From Cellvibrio sp. OA-2007 (GTDB lineage: Bacteria; Pseudomonadota; Gammaproteobacteria; Pseudomonadales; Cellvibrionaceae), in assembly GCF_000953825.1 (NCBI RefSeq), contig NZ_BBUL01000081.1, positions 1 to 64,000 of the forward strand: a stretch of 64,000 nt of DNA, written 5' to 3'. Both the position numbers and the translations under genes were made by a program. Below the pieces are notes generated by a model that was not told the DNA's origin, ran no database searches, and saw only the letters and a list, made by a program, of their open reading frames with translations. Of this stretch, positions 1-9,288 are shown piece after piece. The stretch's first letter is position 1; each line of letters starts with the position of its first letter.

Positions 1-47
1 TGGTAGTGTGGGGTCTCCCCATGTGAGAGTAGGTCATCGTCAAGCTT
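1..47 (+). rRNA. rrf: 5S ribosomal RNA, 3' end (partial)
   Basis: The first bases (TGGTAGTGTGGGGTCTCCCC, then ATGTGAGAGTAGG) match the strongly conserved 3' third of gammaproteobacterial 5S rRNA, including the GGGGTCTCCCC hairpin. Only the 3' part lies in the window; the rest of the rrn operon is to the left. The exact 3' end (about position 47) is estimated by alignment from memory with the E. coli sequence. A strong intrinsic terminator follows at once, as expected at the end of an rRNA operon. Confidence 0.93.
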
Positions 48-55
48 CTAATACT

Positions 56-93
56 AAAAACGCCCTGTAGAATTATCTGCAGGGCGTTTTTTT
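56..93 (+). terminator. Intrinsic terminator of the rRNA operon
   Basis: CGCCCTG (61-67) pairs with CAGGGCG (80-86), extended inward by a three-pair TAG/CTG stretch around a six-base loop, and is followed by seven T (87-93). An A-run precedes the stem. It lies directly after the 5S rRNA. Confidence 0.92.
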
Positions 94-232
94 ATGCCCG
101 TCTTTTTCGTTTGACGAAAACTTTTTGGTTTTTAGCCGCGATAACTTTTGGCTCTTATTTTATTTTTCTTCCAAACTTTCCTTCCGGGCTGATTGGGTGC
201 CCACGTTAATACTTATTGCTTTTGTATTGATC

Positions 233-238
233 TATAAT
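233..238 (+). promoter_or_regulatory. Candidate -10 element for leuA
   Basis: A perfect TATAAT hexamer lies 28 bases before the leuA start codon, giving an expected start of transcription near 245 and a very short leader. No good -35 hexamer is seen at 16-18 bp spacing, so the promoter would be activator-dependent or weak. I see no leader peptide or attenuator before leuA. Confidence 0.4.
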
Positions 239-266
239 TGTCAAAATTTCTCTCGAGTAAATACCG

Positions 267-1817
267 ATGACTCAAAAAGATAAGCTTGTAATTTTCGATA
301 CAACTTTGCGTGATGGCGAACAAAGTCCCGGTGCGTCGATGACACGCGACGAGAAGGTGCGCATTGCAAAGATGTTAGAGAAGATGCATGTCGATGTCAT
401 CGAGGCGGGATTTGCAATTGCCAGCCAAGGCGATTTTGAGTCAGTACGAGCTGTTGCTGAAGTGATTAAAGACTCAACCGTCTGCAGTTTGGCTCGTGCA
501 ATTAAGGGTGATATTGAGCGCGCGGGTGAAGCGATTAAACCTGCAAACTCCGGGCGTATTCATACGTTTATCGCAACCTCTCCGATTCATATGAAATACA
601 AGCTGCAAATGGAGCCGCCCAAAGTATTGGAGCAGGCAGTTGCGGCGATTAAATTAGCGCGTCAATTGACCGATGATGTTGAGTTTTCCCTCGAAGATGC
701 CAGTCGTTCCGAATTTGATTTTATGTGCCGCATTATTGAGTCGGTTATTAATGCCGGTGCGCGCACTATTAATTTACCTGATACGGTTGGGTACGGTGAG
801 CCTGGCGAATATGGATTGTTATTTCGCCGTTTGATTGAGGCAATCCCCAATTCTGATAAAGCTATTTTTTCAACCCATTGCCATAATGATCTCGGTCTCG
901 CCGTAGCAAATTCACTTTCTGCGGTCATGCACGGTGCGCGACAAGTTGAGTGCACAATTAATGGCTTGGGTGAGCGTGCTGGGAATGCTGCATTGGAAGA
1001 AATTGTAATGGCAGTTAAAACACGCAAAGATTTAATGCCTGTTGAGACCCAAATTGATATTAGCCACATTGTTCCCACATCGCGCTTGGTGTCCAGTATT
1101 ACCGGTTTCCCGGTGCAGCCTAATAAAGCCATTGTTGGTGCAAACGCATTTGCACACGAGTCAGGTATTCATCAGGATGGTATTTTAAAACATCGTGAAA
1201 CCTATGAAATTATGCGTGCAGAAGATGTGGGCTGGAATACTAATAAATTAGTTTTGGGTAAACACTCTGGTCGTGCAGCAGTTAAGACGAGGTTTGAAGC
1301 ACTGGGTATTAGTTTTGCGGATAATGATGCACTCAATGCAGCCTTTGTAAAATTTAAAGATTTGGCCGATAAAAAACACGAAATCTTTGATGAAGACCTG
1401 CAGTCACTCGTCAGTCATGCTCACTCTCACACTTTGGTGGATGTATATGAGTTGGGGGCGATGGAAGTTGTGTGCAAAACTGGCCAGAGCCCTCGCGCAA
1501 CGGTCGAAGTAAAAATTGATGGTAAATCTGTAACGGCTGAAGCGATTGGCTCAGGTCCAGTTGATGCGACGTTTAAAGCGATAGAAAGTTTGGTCAAGAG
1601 TGGCTCGAATTTAAAACTCTACTCGGTGAATGCGATTACCCAAGGCACTGATTCGTTGGGCGATGTAACCGTGCGTTTGGAGCACGATGGTCAAATTGTA
1701 AATGGCGTTGGTGCAGATACGGATATTGTCACCGCATCAGCAAAAGCCTATTTGCATGCGCTTAACTTGCTCAGTGCACATGCGGCTAAAGCGCATCCGC
1801 AACGCGACGGAATCTGA
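267..1817 (+). CDS. leuA: 2-isopropylmalate synthase LeuA
   Basis: Cytosolic enzyme that condenses acetyl-CoA with 2-oxoisovalerate, the first committed step of leucine biosynthesis. At 516 aa it has the usual length of the long bacterial form. The HMGL-type TIM barrel opens with [12 protein letters not shown] (residues 11-22), which holds the metal-binding Asp and catalytic Arg. HCHNDLGLA (metal-ligand histidines) and NGLGERAGN follow, then SGIHQDG in the linker domain. The C-terminal 150 residues are the LeuA dimer domain that binds leucine for feedback inhibition. The ATG at 267 has only a weak ribosome site but gives the expected N-terminus. The HolD-like gene starts just after the stop codon. 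No other leu genes are nearby, so leuA stands apart from leuBCD. Confidence 0.96.
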   Translation: MTQKDKLVIFDTTLRDGEQSPGASMTRDEKVRIAKMLEKMHVDVIEAGFAIASQGDFESVRAVAEVIKDSTVCSLARAIKGDIERAGEAIKPANSGRIHTFIATSPIHMKYKLQMEPPKVLEQAVAAIKLARQLTDDVEFSLEDASRSEFDFMCRIIESVINAGARTINLPDTVGYGEPGEYGLLFRRLIEAIPNSDKAIFSTHCHNDLGLAVANSLSAVMHGARQVECTINGLGERAGNAALEEIVMAVKTRKDLMPVETQIDISHIVPTSRLVSSITGFPVQPNKAIVGANAFAHESGIHQDGILKHRETYEIMRAEDVGWNTNKLVLGKHSGRAAVKTRFEALGISFADNDALNAAFVKFKDLADKKHEIFDEDLQSLVSHAHSHTLVDVYELGAMEVVCKTGQSPRATVEVKIDGKSVTAEAIGSGPVDATFKAIESLVKSGSNLKLYSVNAITQGTDSLGDVTVRLEHDGQIVNGVGADTDIVTASAKAYLHALNLLSAHAAKAHPQRDGI

Positions 1818-1824
1818 GCTGTTT

Positions 1825-2583
1825 ATGAATGAGTTACAGCGGCAAGCTTACTTATCTGCGCTCGGCATAGAAAACTATGCCCCGCGGTGGTTATTGCCTT
1901 CTGCACCTGTATCTATTGCCTGTGTGATGCCGGCATTTGATATTCCTGTCGTCGATCCAGTGGCAACAATAGCGCCTTCTGTAACGACCGCAATTGATAG
2001 CCGTATAGAAAGTAATAATTCGGCCTCTGAGTTATTAACGGCGATTGTCGATATAGAAGAACCCAAAAAAGCGCCTTTAGCAATCAATGCGGCTTCGATT
2101 CTGCAGCAGTTAGAAGAAAAAAAAGCGCCTGTCGTCCAGCCTTTTTCGCTGAGTGTGTATCGGCCGCAAGCGGGTTTTTTAATTGTCGATACGCGAAATA
2201 CGGCCTTGGCATTGCCGACAGAATTACTGCTCAATAATCTTTTGCGCGCTCATTTAAAAGCGAGTCAATTTACACTGGCTGAAGAGACTTTACGCTGGCC
2301 GATGATTGAAAATCGCTTTGTATCGCGCACAGAAGATGATGCGCGCAATGAATTGCAGACCTGGCTTGCGGTAGAAAATGAATTGCGACCTATTCAGACG
2401 CTATGGTTAATGGGCGATAACGCTGCGCGTTACTGGCTGGAATCTGGCAGTGATTGGTCAGCAGTATGTTGGACAATTCAATCTATCAATGATTTACCGC
2501 TACAGGCGTTGATTTTACCTAGCCTTAATCAGTTGCTACAAAATCCCGCGCAAAAATCCAAGTTATGGGCTTGTTTGCCATAA
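1825..2583 (+). CDS. HolD-like protein (putative DNA polymerase III psi subunit)
   Basis: A 252-aa protein directly before rimI, the place taken by holD in E. coli and by a HolD-like gene in Pseudomonas. The N-terminus (RQAYLSALGIENYAPRW) resembles the conserved start of psi subunits, where a LGI-x-x-W-like motif contacts the chi subunit of the clamp loader. The middle (about residues 45-110) is low-complexity and Pro/Glu-rich; the C-terminal half, from about residue 110, looks folded and resembles a psi-type domain. It is longer than E. coli HolD (about 137 aa) because of that linker. I chose ATG 1825, seven bases after the leuA stop; the longer frame from 1702 would run through leuA. Function rests on position and a short N-terminal likeness, so treat it as probable only. 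Confidence 0.6.
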   Translation: MNELQRQAYLSALGIENYAPRWLLPSAPVSIACVMPAFDIPVVDPVATIAPSVTTAIDSRIESNNSASELLTAIVDIEEPKKAPLAINAASILQQLEEKKAPVVQPFSLSVYRPQAGFLIVDTRNTALALPTELLLNNLLRAHLKASQFTLAEETLRWPMIENRFVSRTEDDARNELQTWLAVENELRPIQTLWLMGDNAARYWLESGSDWSAVCWTIQSINDLPLQALILPSLNQLLQNPAQKSKLWACLP

Positions 2584-2625
2584 TCTACTCCTGCATCAAT
2601 TGCTGCTTATGTTGAAGTTAATGTC

Positions 2626-3111
2626 ATGACTGAAGATCTTTCTCTGGTGTGCGAAACCTATACGGGCATGACACTAGATTTTCGCCTAATTACCGCCGAG
2701 GATATTTCGCAAGTAATGCTGTTGGAGCGCAGCGCGCATTCGCATCCGTGGCGGCAATCCAGTTTTGAAGATTGTTTGAATGGCAGGCAAAAGTGTTGGT
2801 TGGCAGAATATAAGGGTATTTTAGTGGGGTATGTGGTTGTTACCCATGGCGGTGGCGATGCAGAGTTGTTGAATATTTCTGTCGCGCCTAATTATCAGCG
2901 CAAAGGAATAGGTCAAACCTTACTGTCTCATGCAGTGAATTGCGTAAAAGAAAAAGCGGACATGTTATTTCTGGAAGTGCGTAGATCTAACCGTAAGGCG
3001 ATTGCACTTTATGAGCGCGAAGATTTTTTTGAAGTCGGCCAGCGCAAAAATTATTATCCAACAGCAAATGGCCACGAAGATGCCATCTTGATGGCGCGAC
3101 AGCTTTTATAG
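2626..3111 (+). CDS. rimI: Ribosomal protein bS18 alanine N-acetyltransferase RimI
   Basis: GNAT-family acetyltransferase that acetylates the N-terminal alanine of ribosomal protein S18. The acetyl-CoA-binding signature is clear: ELLNISVAPNYQRKGIGQTL (the R/Q-x-x-G-x-G/A loop), followed by LEVRRSNRKAIALYE, typical of RimI. From ATG 2626 the protein is 161 aa. An in-frame ATG at 2668 (MTLDFRLI...) would give 147 aa, closer to the usual RimI length and to the family start, and may be the true start; neither has a strong ribosome site. It follows the HolD-like gene, matching the holD-rimI pair of enterobacteria, and converges on the response regulator gene 13 bases away. Confidence 0.92.
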   Translation: MTEDLSLVCETYTGMTLDFRLITAEDISQVMLLERSAHSHPWRQSSFEDCLNGRQKCWLAEYKGILVGYVVVTHGGGDAELLNISVAPNYQRKGIGQTLLSHAVNCVKEKADMLFLEVRRSNRKAIALYEREDFFEVGQRKNYYPTANGHEDAILMARQLL

Positions 3112-3124
3112 ACAGCTTATCTTG

Positions 3125-3664
3125 TTATTGTTTTACCGGACGCTTGTGTAATTTTCGCTGCAGTGTGCGGCGATGCATACCTAGCGCTCTCGCAGTGGCT
3201 GAGATATTGCCATCATTTTCCTGCAGTATTTTTTGTATGTGTTCCCACTCCAAACGATCAATCGAGAGCGGCGTATAGTTTGCCTCTGAAACTGCCGATA
3301 ATTTTTGTTCGCCGAAGGCCGCAAGAATTTCATCGGCATCAGCCGGTTTACACAAATAATTTACTGCCCCCAGTTTTACTGCTTCTACGGCGGTTGAAAT
3401 ACTGGAATAGCCAGTCAGCATCACAATTGCGATATTGGGCTGACGCAATTTTAATTCGCGAATTAACTGTAGGCCGGAATCATTGCCCAGTTTTAAATCG
3501 ACAATTGCCCGTGCAAACTGGGTATTGCTTATTAATTGTAATGCCTGAGCTGCATCGCTGCCCGATTTTGTTGAAAAGCCGCGTCTCTGCAATACGCGCT
3601 CAAGCATGCCTGCTAGAGTCGGATCATCATCGACAATTAAAAAATCTGTTGTGGTCGCACTCAT
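3125..3664 (-). CDS. Response regulator of the RegA/ActR/RoxR family
   Basis: A 179-aa response regulator. The receiver domain (residues 1-120) has the acidic pocket VDDD (11-14), the phospho-acceptor Asp56 in AIVDLKLG, and the KP pair in LCKPAD. The C-terminus (about 135-175) is a Fis-type helix-turn-helix, ATARALGMHRRTLQRKLHKR, the short DNA-binding domain typical of RegA, PrrA, ActR and RoxR. It overlaps the 3' end of the RegB-type kinase gene by ATGA, so the two are translationally coupled. In Pseudomonas the equivalent RoxSR pair controls terminal oxidases and cyanide tolerance; the targets here are not visible in the window. Confidence 0.93.
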   Translation of the reverse strand: MSATTTDFLIVDDDPTLAGMLERVLQRRGFSTKSGSDAAQALQLISNTQFARAIVDLKLGNDSGLQLIRELKLRQPNIAIVMLTGYSSISTAVEAVKLGAVNYLCKPADADEILAAFGEQKLSAVSEANYTPLSIDRLEWEHIQKILQENDGNISATARALGMHRRTLQRKLHKRPVKQ

Positions 3665-4992
3665 AGTGTATTTGGCTCGATAGATGTACCACGCGTGATG
3701 GGCAAAGTGAGTTGTGTAATGGTGCCGCGCGGTATGCGGTTGTGCAGTGATACAGTGCCGCCATAGCGGTTAATCGTCGCTTGCGTGAGCAGCAAACCAA
3801 TACCCAGCCCTTTGGTTTTGGTTGAGATAAACGATTTTCCGAGATGAGCGGTGACCTCTTCAGCAATACCTGCACCCATATCTTTAATTATCCAGATAAG
3901 TTTTTGTTCGTCCCAATTAATTTCAATGTCAATTTCTTGCGGGCTGGCATCGGCGGCATTGTTTAATAAATTAATAATGGCCTGCGCGATAGTGGGATGA
4001 AACTGCGCGCGAATATCGGTGTTGGTGCCCTTATTGGTGTTGTGATCGGCAAGATGAATACGGGCAATCACATCCGGGCGCATAATTTTCCAGCGTTCAA
4101 TTAGGCTTGCGCAGTAGCTGCCAATATCTTCGCTCGGTAATTGCCCATCTTTGGTGTGCTCTGCAGTAGCAACTAATTCGCGCAAGGTATTAGCGCACTG
4201 GTTTACCTGGTCTTGTAAAAGTTTTAAGTCGTTTTGCAGCGGCTCTACTTGCTGATACTCGGTGCGCAGTTCGCTAAGTAAAAGTTTCATGGTAGATAAA
4301 GGTGTGCCCAGTTCATGGGCAGTTCCCGCTGCGAGTGTGGCAACTGCCATGACCTGCTCATCGCGCAACTGATCTTCGCGCCAGCGATTTAATTGCGCTT
4401 CTTGTGCGCGCAGATCGCGTGCCATTTTCACAATAAAATAGGTAATCAAACAGGCGCTGATAAAAAAGTTCAGCCACATGCCCATCACATGCAGGTTGAT
4501 AGAATTGTCGGCTTGATGATGGTGTGGCGAGAGGATTGGCAGCGGGATGTGAAAAAATAATAACAGCGAATAACTCAGCACACTCAAACCAGCAATCGCC
4601 AGGGTGTAAGTGCCACTTAAGGTTGCCGCACAAATACAAATAGGCACCAGAAAATAAGACACAAAAGGATTGTTCGCGCCGCCACTAAAATAAAACACGG
4701 CGCTCAAACAGGCTAAATCCACCAATAACTGGATAAAAAATTCCAGCTGGGCGACCGGCAAGGGTTTGCGTAGGCGCATAAACGTAAGCAGATTGACGCT
4801 GGTTAAAATCACCAGCGCAGTAAGAATTTCGCTAAACGGCAGATTGACCGTGCCATCCCACAAAAAAATTACCACCGCAATGCCAAGGCAAATCAAAATT
4901 AACGTGCGGATAATCACCCAATAGCCCAGATGCTGCGCGTGATCAGCCAGCGTAAAAGGAGGATTGATGATGGGTTTATTGGGCATTGGCAA
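3661..4992 (-). CDS. Redox-sensing histidine kinase of the RegB/PrrB/RoxS family
   Basis: A 443-aa inner-membrane sensor kinase with six hydrophobic segments in about residues 25-190. Two RegB hallmarks can be read: the quinone-site heptapeptide GGANNPF (104-110, family GGxxNPF) and a cysteine, Cys266 in QVNQCANTL, at the place of the redox-active Cys265 of Rhodobacter RegB. The H-box is AAGTAHELGTPLSTM with phospho-acceptor His226. The ATP-binding part has NLLNNAADA (N-box), DMGAGI (G1) and GLGIGLLL (G2). It is followed by its response regulator through a 4-bp overlap. The first ATG of the frame is used; a second Met is at residue 3. Expected role: sensing aerobic respiratory state through the quinone pool. 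Confidence 0.93.
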   Translation of the reverse strand: MPMPNKPIINPPFTLADHAQHLGYWVIIRTLILICLGIAVVIFLWDGTVNLPFSEILTALVILTSVNLLTFMRLRKPLPVAQLEFFIQLLVDLACLSAVFYFSGGANNPFVSYFLVPICICAATLSGTYTLAIAGLSVLSYSLLLFFHIPLPILSPHHHQADNSINLHVMGMWLNFFISACLITYFIVKMARDLRAQEAQLNRWREDQLRDEQVMAVATLAAGTAHELGTPLSTMKLLLSELRTEYQQVEPLQNDLKLLQDQVNQCANTLRELVATAEHTKDGQLPSEDIGSYCASLIERWKIMRPDVIARIHLADHNTNKGTNTDIRAQFHPTIAQAIINLLNNAADASPQEIDIEINWDEQKLIWIIKDMGAGIAEEVTAHLGKSFISTKTKGLGIGLLLTQATINRYGGTVSLHNRIPRGTITQLTLPITRGTSIEPNTL

Positions 4993-5183
4993 TCGATACG
5001 TCAGTAGGGATCAGTGTTTGATTATAGCGAACTGAGGCCGCGCAAAGTGCTAATCAACCATATCTGAGTGCGACACTTTGTCGCGCTTGGTTATTGCTTG
5101 GGCAGGGCGCGGTGAGGGGACTGGTGTATACTGCACGCCATTTTTTGATCATATTTTTCTGGTTACAACATCCGGCAGTGTTT

Positions 5184-6542
5184 ATGGCAACCCCCTTACA
5201 AGCAACTCTCACCGAAGGACGGGTCTCTGAACAGCTAAAAATCCTCGCGTTGCCGCTGGTTTGGGGCTTGATGGCGACCATGTCGCTCAATGCGATAGAA
5301 ACTTTTTTTATCGCTCAGTTAGGGCGTGAGCCGCTCGCCGCGCTCAGCTTTACCTTTCCTGTGATCATGGTGCTCACCAGTTTAGGGATTGGCTTGGGCG
5401 CTGGCACTTCATCGGCGGTAGCCAGAGCTATAGGCGAGGGTGATTCGAATAAGGCGCGTCGGCTTGCTACTGATGCCATGAGCCTGACCTTTATCATTTC
5501 TGCCAGCGTCTGTTTACTGGGCTGGCTCACTCTCGAACCACTGTTTTTTGCACTGGGCGCAACACCAGATTTAATTCCATTGATCCGCTCTTACATGTCC
5601 ATTTGGTATTTCAGTGCACCCTGTTTACTGGTGCCCATGGTGTGTTTGTCGGCCCTGCGTGCAATGGGAATGAGTCAGGTGCAAGGCTATTTAATGGGCG
5701 GCGCTGCACTACTGAATGTGATGCTCGATCCCATCTTGATTTTTGGTCTGTTTGGTTTTCCCGCGCTGGGATTACAGGGCGCAGCGCTGGCCACTCTGAT
5801 CACTCGAGTACTGATGCTGGTGGTGGCGCTGTATATTTTGCACACGCGCGTACATATGCTGGTCAATCCATTTTTGCCCTGGGAAAAGTTAAAACATTCA
5901 TGGATGACGATTGTAGAAGTCGGGCTACCTGCAATGGTTGCCAATGTGATTATTCCGTTTGCGAGCGCTATTGTGGTCGCGATGGTAGCGGCCTATGGCA
6001 CAGATGCAGTGGCCGCATTGGGTATTGCTATGCGTATCGAGCCGCTGGCGTTAATTGTGTTTTATGCGCTCTCCGGTGTGGTCGGGCCTTTTTTCGGGCA
6101 AAACTTTGGTGCAGGAAAATTAGAGCGGCTCTATGACGCGCTGCGAGTGCTCACGGTTTTTTGTTTGGTATTTGGTTTGTTGTTGGCATTGATTCTTGGT
6201 GTGTTTGGAGCCGAAATCGCCGGAGTGTTTGGCGGTCACGCCGAAGTAGTGACCATCACTGCAACCTATTTAATGATTGTGCCGATTAGCTACGGCGCCT
6301 ATGGTTTGGTGATGGCTGTTAATGCCGCGTTTAATGGATTAGGCCACCCCTGGCCGGCGATGATTATTTCGGCCGGACGGGTACTTTACGTGTATCTACC
6401 ACTCGCATGGTTGGGGCAGCACTGGTGGGGCATAACAGGTCTTTTCATCGCCACTGCACTGGCTAATTTTTTGCTCGGCCTCTGGGCATGGTTGTGGCTG
6501 CGCAAGCATATTCAGCAGCAGACGGCTTCTGCCGAGCCATAG
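5184..6542 (+). CDS. MATE-family multidrug/sodium antiporter
   Basis: A 452-aa integral membrane protein with about 12 hydrophobic helices in two related halves, typical of MATE (NorM/DinF) exporters, which expel cationic drugs or metabolites using a sodium or proton gradient. MATE-like stretches are LPLVWGLMATMSLNAIETFF, LGIGLGAGTSSAVARAIG, and in the second half GVVGPFFGQNFGAGK. The frame is open from 5094, but the ATG at 5184 starts the protein just before the first transmembrane helix as in the family, so the upstream 30 codons are probably untranslated. A TATACT at 5127-5132 may be a -10 element. The substrate cannot be told from sequence. Confidence 0.88.
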   Translation: MATPLQATLTEGRVSEQLKILALPLVWGLMATMSLNAIETFFIAQLGREPLAALSFTFPVIMVLTSLGIGLGAGTSSAVARAIGEGDSNKARRLATDAMSLTFIISASVCLLGWLTLEPLFFALGATPDLIPLIRSYMSIWYFSAPCLLVPMVCLSALRAMGMSQVQGYLMGGAALLNVMLDPILIFGLFGFPALGLQGAALATLITRVLMLVVALYILHTRVHMLVNPFLPWEKLKHSWMTIVEVGLPAMVANVIIPFASAIVVAMVAAYGTDAVAALGIAMRIEPLALIVFYALSGVVGPFFGQNFGAGKLERLYDALRVLTVFCLVFGLLLALILGVFGAEIAGVFGGHAEVVTITATYLMIVPISYGAYGLVMAVNAAFNGLGHPWPAMIISAGRVLYVYLPLAWLGQHWWGITGLFIATALANFLLGLWAWLWLRKHIQQQTASAEP

Positions 6543-6654
6543 CACGCTAATAATTCTCCCCCGGCGTTAGCCACTAAGTGAGCGCCCGCAGGGTATAATT
6601 CCCGCACATTTTTTCTCATCTTTTTTATTCTTTGTCTTTTAGCGCGATATTTTT

Positions 6655-8232
6655 ATGATTAATTTAACTGCTGAGCTTGCCAAGCGTCGCACCTTTGCGA
6701 TTATTTCCCACCCGGATGCCGGTAAAACCACGGTAACTGAAAAGTTATTGTTGTGGGGTAATGCCATTCAATTAGCTGGTTCGGTTAAGGGCAAACGCGG
6801 CCCCCATGCCAAATCAGACTGGATGACCATGGAGCAAGAGCGTGGAATTTCGGTAACCTCATCGGTGATGCAGTTTCCCTACAAAGACCGCATCGTCAAT
6901 TTACTCGATACCCCCGGCCATGAAGATTTCTCGGAAGATACTTATCGCACACTCACTGCAGTGGACTCGGTATTGATGATGATCGACGGCGCCAAAGGTG
7001 TTGAAGATCGCACCATCAAATTGATGGAAGTATGCCGTCTGCGCGACACGCCAATTTTAACTTTCATCAACAAAATGGATCGCGAAAGCCGCGATGCCGT
7101 TGAGTTGCTCGATGAAATTGAAAGTGTATTAAAAATTTCTGCGGCACCGATTAACTGGCCCTTGGGCAGCGGCAAAGAATTTGTCGGCGTTTACAATTTT
7201 TACACCGATGTTATTCATGTTTATCAGCAGGGTATGGGGCACACCATTCCCGATGATATCCAAATTAAAGGCTTGGATAGCGATGAAGCGACTAAGTTGT
7301 TGGGCGCTTATGCGCAGGACGTTCGCGACCAAATTGATTTTGTGCGCGGTGCAACTAATCAATTTGATTTAGAAGAATATCTTGCCGGGCGAATGACGCC
7401 GGTATTTTTTGGTACGGCCTTGGGTAACTTTGGTGTGCGCGAAATGCTCGATGGTTTTGTCGAGTGGGCGCCAACACCGCGCGCGCGCGCTACTCATGAG
7501 CGTGTGGTTGAGCCGAGTGAAGAAAAATTTAGCGGATTTGTGTTTAAAATCCAGGCCAACATGGATCCTAAACATCGCGACCGTATTGCCTTTATGCGTA
7601 TCTGTTCCGGCACCTATTCGCAGGGTATGAAAATGAAGCACGTGCGTTTGGGCAAGGATGTAAAAATCGCCGATGCGGTGACCTTTATGGCGGGCGACCG
7701 CAGTGCGGTCGAAGAGGCAATTGCGGGGGATATTATCGGCCTGCACAATCACGGCACGATTCAAATTGGCGATACCTTTACCGAAGGTGAAGGCTTGAAA
7801 TTCACTGGTATTCCGCACTTCGCGCCAGAATTATTTCGCCGTATACGCCTGAAAGATCCGCTTAAAATGAAACAGTTGCAAAAAGGTTTGCAGCAGTTGT
7901 CAGAAGAGGGTTCTACGCAAGTATTTTTCCCCGTTAACAACAATGACATTGTTGTAGGGGCAGTTGGTGTGCTGCAGTTTGAAGTGGTCGCTTACCGGTT
8001 GAAAGATGAATACAAAGTTGAAGCGATCTATGAGCCGGTGAATGTGACCACGGCGCGCTGGTGCGATTGTACCGACTTCAAAAAACTGGAAGAGTTTAAA
8101 CGTAAGTGTGCTGAAAATTTGGCATTGGATGGCGGCGGTCATCTCACTTACCTCGCGCCATCGCGGGTGAATTTATCGCTCACTCAAGAGCGCCACCCTG
8201 AGGTGGTCTTCCGGGCAACTCGCGAGCATTAA
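6655..8232 (+). CDS. prfC: Peptide chain release factor 3 (RF3)
   Basis: Translational GTPase that removes RF1/RF2 from the ribosome after peptide release. At 525 aa it matches E. coli RF3 (529 aa). The P-loop is SHPDAGKTT (18-26); [12 protein letters not shown] is G3 and FINKMDRE is G4. RF3-specific stretches include [13 protein letters not shown] and [16 protein letters not shown] in switch I, and [13 protein letters not shown] in domain III. The ATG at 6655 gives the expected N-terminus. The following small gene begins five bases after the stop codon, suggesting cotranscription. Confidence 0.97.
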   Translation: MINLTAELAKRRTFAIISHPDAGKTTVTEKLLLWGNAIQLAGSVKGKRGPHAKSDWMTMEQERGISVTSSVMQFPYKDRIVNLLDTPGHEDFSEDTYRTLTAVDSVLMMIDGAKGVEDRTIKLMEVCRLRDTPILTFINKMDRESRDAVELLDEIESVLKISAAPINWPLGSGKEFVGVYNFYTDVIHVYQQGMGHTIPDDIQIKGLDSDEATKLLGAYAQDVRDQIDFVRGATNQFDLEEYLAGRMTPVFFGTALGNFGVREMLDGFVEWAPTPRARATHERVVEPSEEKFSGFVFKIQANMDPKHRDRIAFMRICSGTYSQGMKMKHVRLGKDVKIADAVTFMAGDRSAVEEAIAGDIIGLHNHGTIQIGDTFTEGEGLKFTGIPHFAPELFRRIRLKDPLKMKQLQKGLQQLSEEGSTQVFFPVNNNDIVVGAVGVLQFEVVAYRLKDEYKVEAIYEPVNVTTARWCDCTDFKKLEEFKRKCAENLALDGGGHLTYLAPSRVNLSLTQERHPEVVFRATREH

Positions 8233-8237
8233 TATCT

Positions 8238-8567
8238 ATGCTAGTGTTTATTGGCACATTGGTAGTATTTCTGGGTGTGATAAGTGTTTTGCTTTGGGTA
8301 AAAACACCGCACTACCAAATGGGCCGGGCAGACTTGATACGGCTCTTGCAAAATATTTTGGTGGGGCAGGCAAGTGAAAATGACTGGGCGATTTTTTTGT
8401 CCTCATCCTTTCGTCACTGCCCTGAGCTAGAGCCCTTTCGCGATGCCTGCGTCGCTATAGATGAAAAGGAATATCTTGGTCACACCCGCACAGGCTTTTT
8501 ATTAAGCGAGAAGGGCTTGGCACAAATTCGCTGGATTTTGGAAGAAGTGAAGGCGCTGGATTGCTAA
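8238..8567 (+). CDS. Small membrane-anchored protein of unknown function
   Basis: A 109-aa protein starting five bases after prfC, so probably in its transcript. Residues 2-21 form a single hydrophobic helix (VFIGTLVVFLGVISVLLWV); the rest is a soluble, mildly acidic domain with two Cys (in RHCPELEPFRDAC) and a final Cys. I do not recognise a catalytic motif. With the N-terminal helix the soluble part is probably cytoplasmic, but topology is not certain. It looks like a real gene: good frame length, codon use like its neighbours, and no better competing frame. Confidence 0.7.
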   Translation: MLVFIGTLVVFLGVISVLLWVKTPHYQMGRADLIRLLQNILVGQASENDWAIFLSSSFRHCPELEPFRDACVAIDEKEYLGHTRTGFLLSEKGLAQIRWILEEVKALDC

Positions 8568-8636
8568 GCTGAGTGTTAGCGAGAGTCTACTCAGCTATAC
8601 TCAACCTATTCATTATTAATCAAAACAGGTTCTGCC

Positions 8637-9197
8637 TTGACCGCAACTTCCGATAATAAGGATCTTATTTGGGATCTGGATGCCTTTAACCAACGCCAGC
8701 GTGCGGTGGATTTTGTTATGGGGTTTGAAAACAAACTCTGTGTTTATTCCAGCTCGGTAGATCAACTCTACACTAACTACAATATTTTTTTTCCTAAAGA
8801 AGAAGATAGAAAGTTGGTTATTTTGCCTAATCCTTATATGCCGCACGATACTTTTAACGGCATACCCTCTAGTGCGGTTACCCCCACAGGGATGGAAATA
8901 ATTCCCGGCGTCTATCAATCGCGCCCCTGTTTGTTTCTGCGGATTCCTTTTCGCAGTGGCACGGTTAAATATCGCGCGGTGCCACTACAAATGGGTTTAA
9001 ACATCGTCCGGCAAAAGTTACCGCCCCATAAACCCTTTTTGCCGGTGTTGATGAAAGGGGATTTGCGTGAGTTAGATGCATCAACCCCATGTTTACATTT
9101 GCATGCAATTCATGTGGATCGCTTAATTGAACATTCGACATTGGAGCGCAACGGGATTCATAAGGTAATCGAGCAGCGCTTGCGACAGCTGAGCTAA
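8637..9197 (+). CDS. Conserved-looking protein of unknown function, TTG start
   Basis: A 186-aa soluble protein without signal peptide or membrane helix. The frame begins at TTG 8637 (T-A-T-S-D-N-K-D-L-I-W after the start Met); the first in-frame ATG is only at 8718, where it would cut off a well-formed helix-like N-terminus, so TTG is the better start. No purine-rich ribosome site stands out. The sequence (LVILPNPYMPHDTF, RIPFRSGTVKYRAVPLQMGLNIV) has beta-rich character somewhat like PilZ-type domains, but the RxxxR and D/NxSxxG motifs are absent. I do not recognise the family. It ends before a bidirectional terminator. Confidence 0.65.
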   Translation: MTATSDNKDLIWDLDAFNQRQRAVDFVMGFENKLCVYSSSVDQLYTNYNIFFPKEEDRKLVILPNPYMPHDTFNGIPSSAVTPTGMEIIPGVYQSRPCLFLRIPFRSGTVKYRAVPLQMGLNIVRQKLPPHKPFLPVLMKGDLRELDASTPCLHLHAIHVDRLIEHSTLERNGIHKVIEQRLRQLS

Positions 9198-9221
9198 GCC
9201 TTGCAGTTAACTCGATATCAT

Positions 9222-9251
9222 AAAAAAGCCACCGCAATGGGTGGCTTTTTT
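9222..9251. terminator. Bidirectional intrinsic terminator
   Basis: GCCACC (9228-9233) pairs with GGTGGC (9240-9245) around a six-base loop, with six A before and six T after. It lies between convergent genes and can serve both the 186-aa gene on the plus strand and the TonB-like gene on the minus strand. Confidence 0.88.
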
Positions 9252-9288
9252 ATACATGCGATTTTGCTCTGCGAAGAGCTGTGAACAT

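Noticed and set aside
1702-1824. Longer start for the HolD-like gene
   Set aside because: It would overlap leuA by over 100 bases; ATG 1825 gives the family N-terminus.
5094-5183. Longer start for the MATE transporter
   Set aside because: It adds 30 residues not typical for the family; ATG 5184 is just before the first helix.
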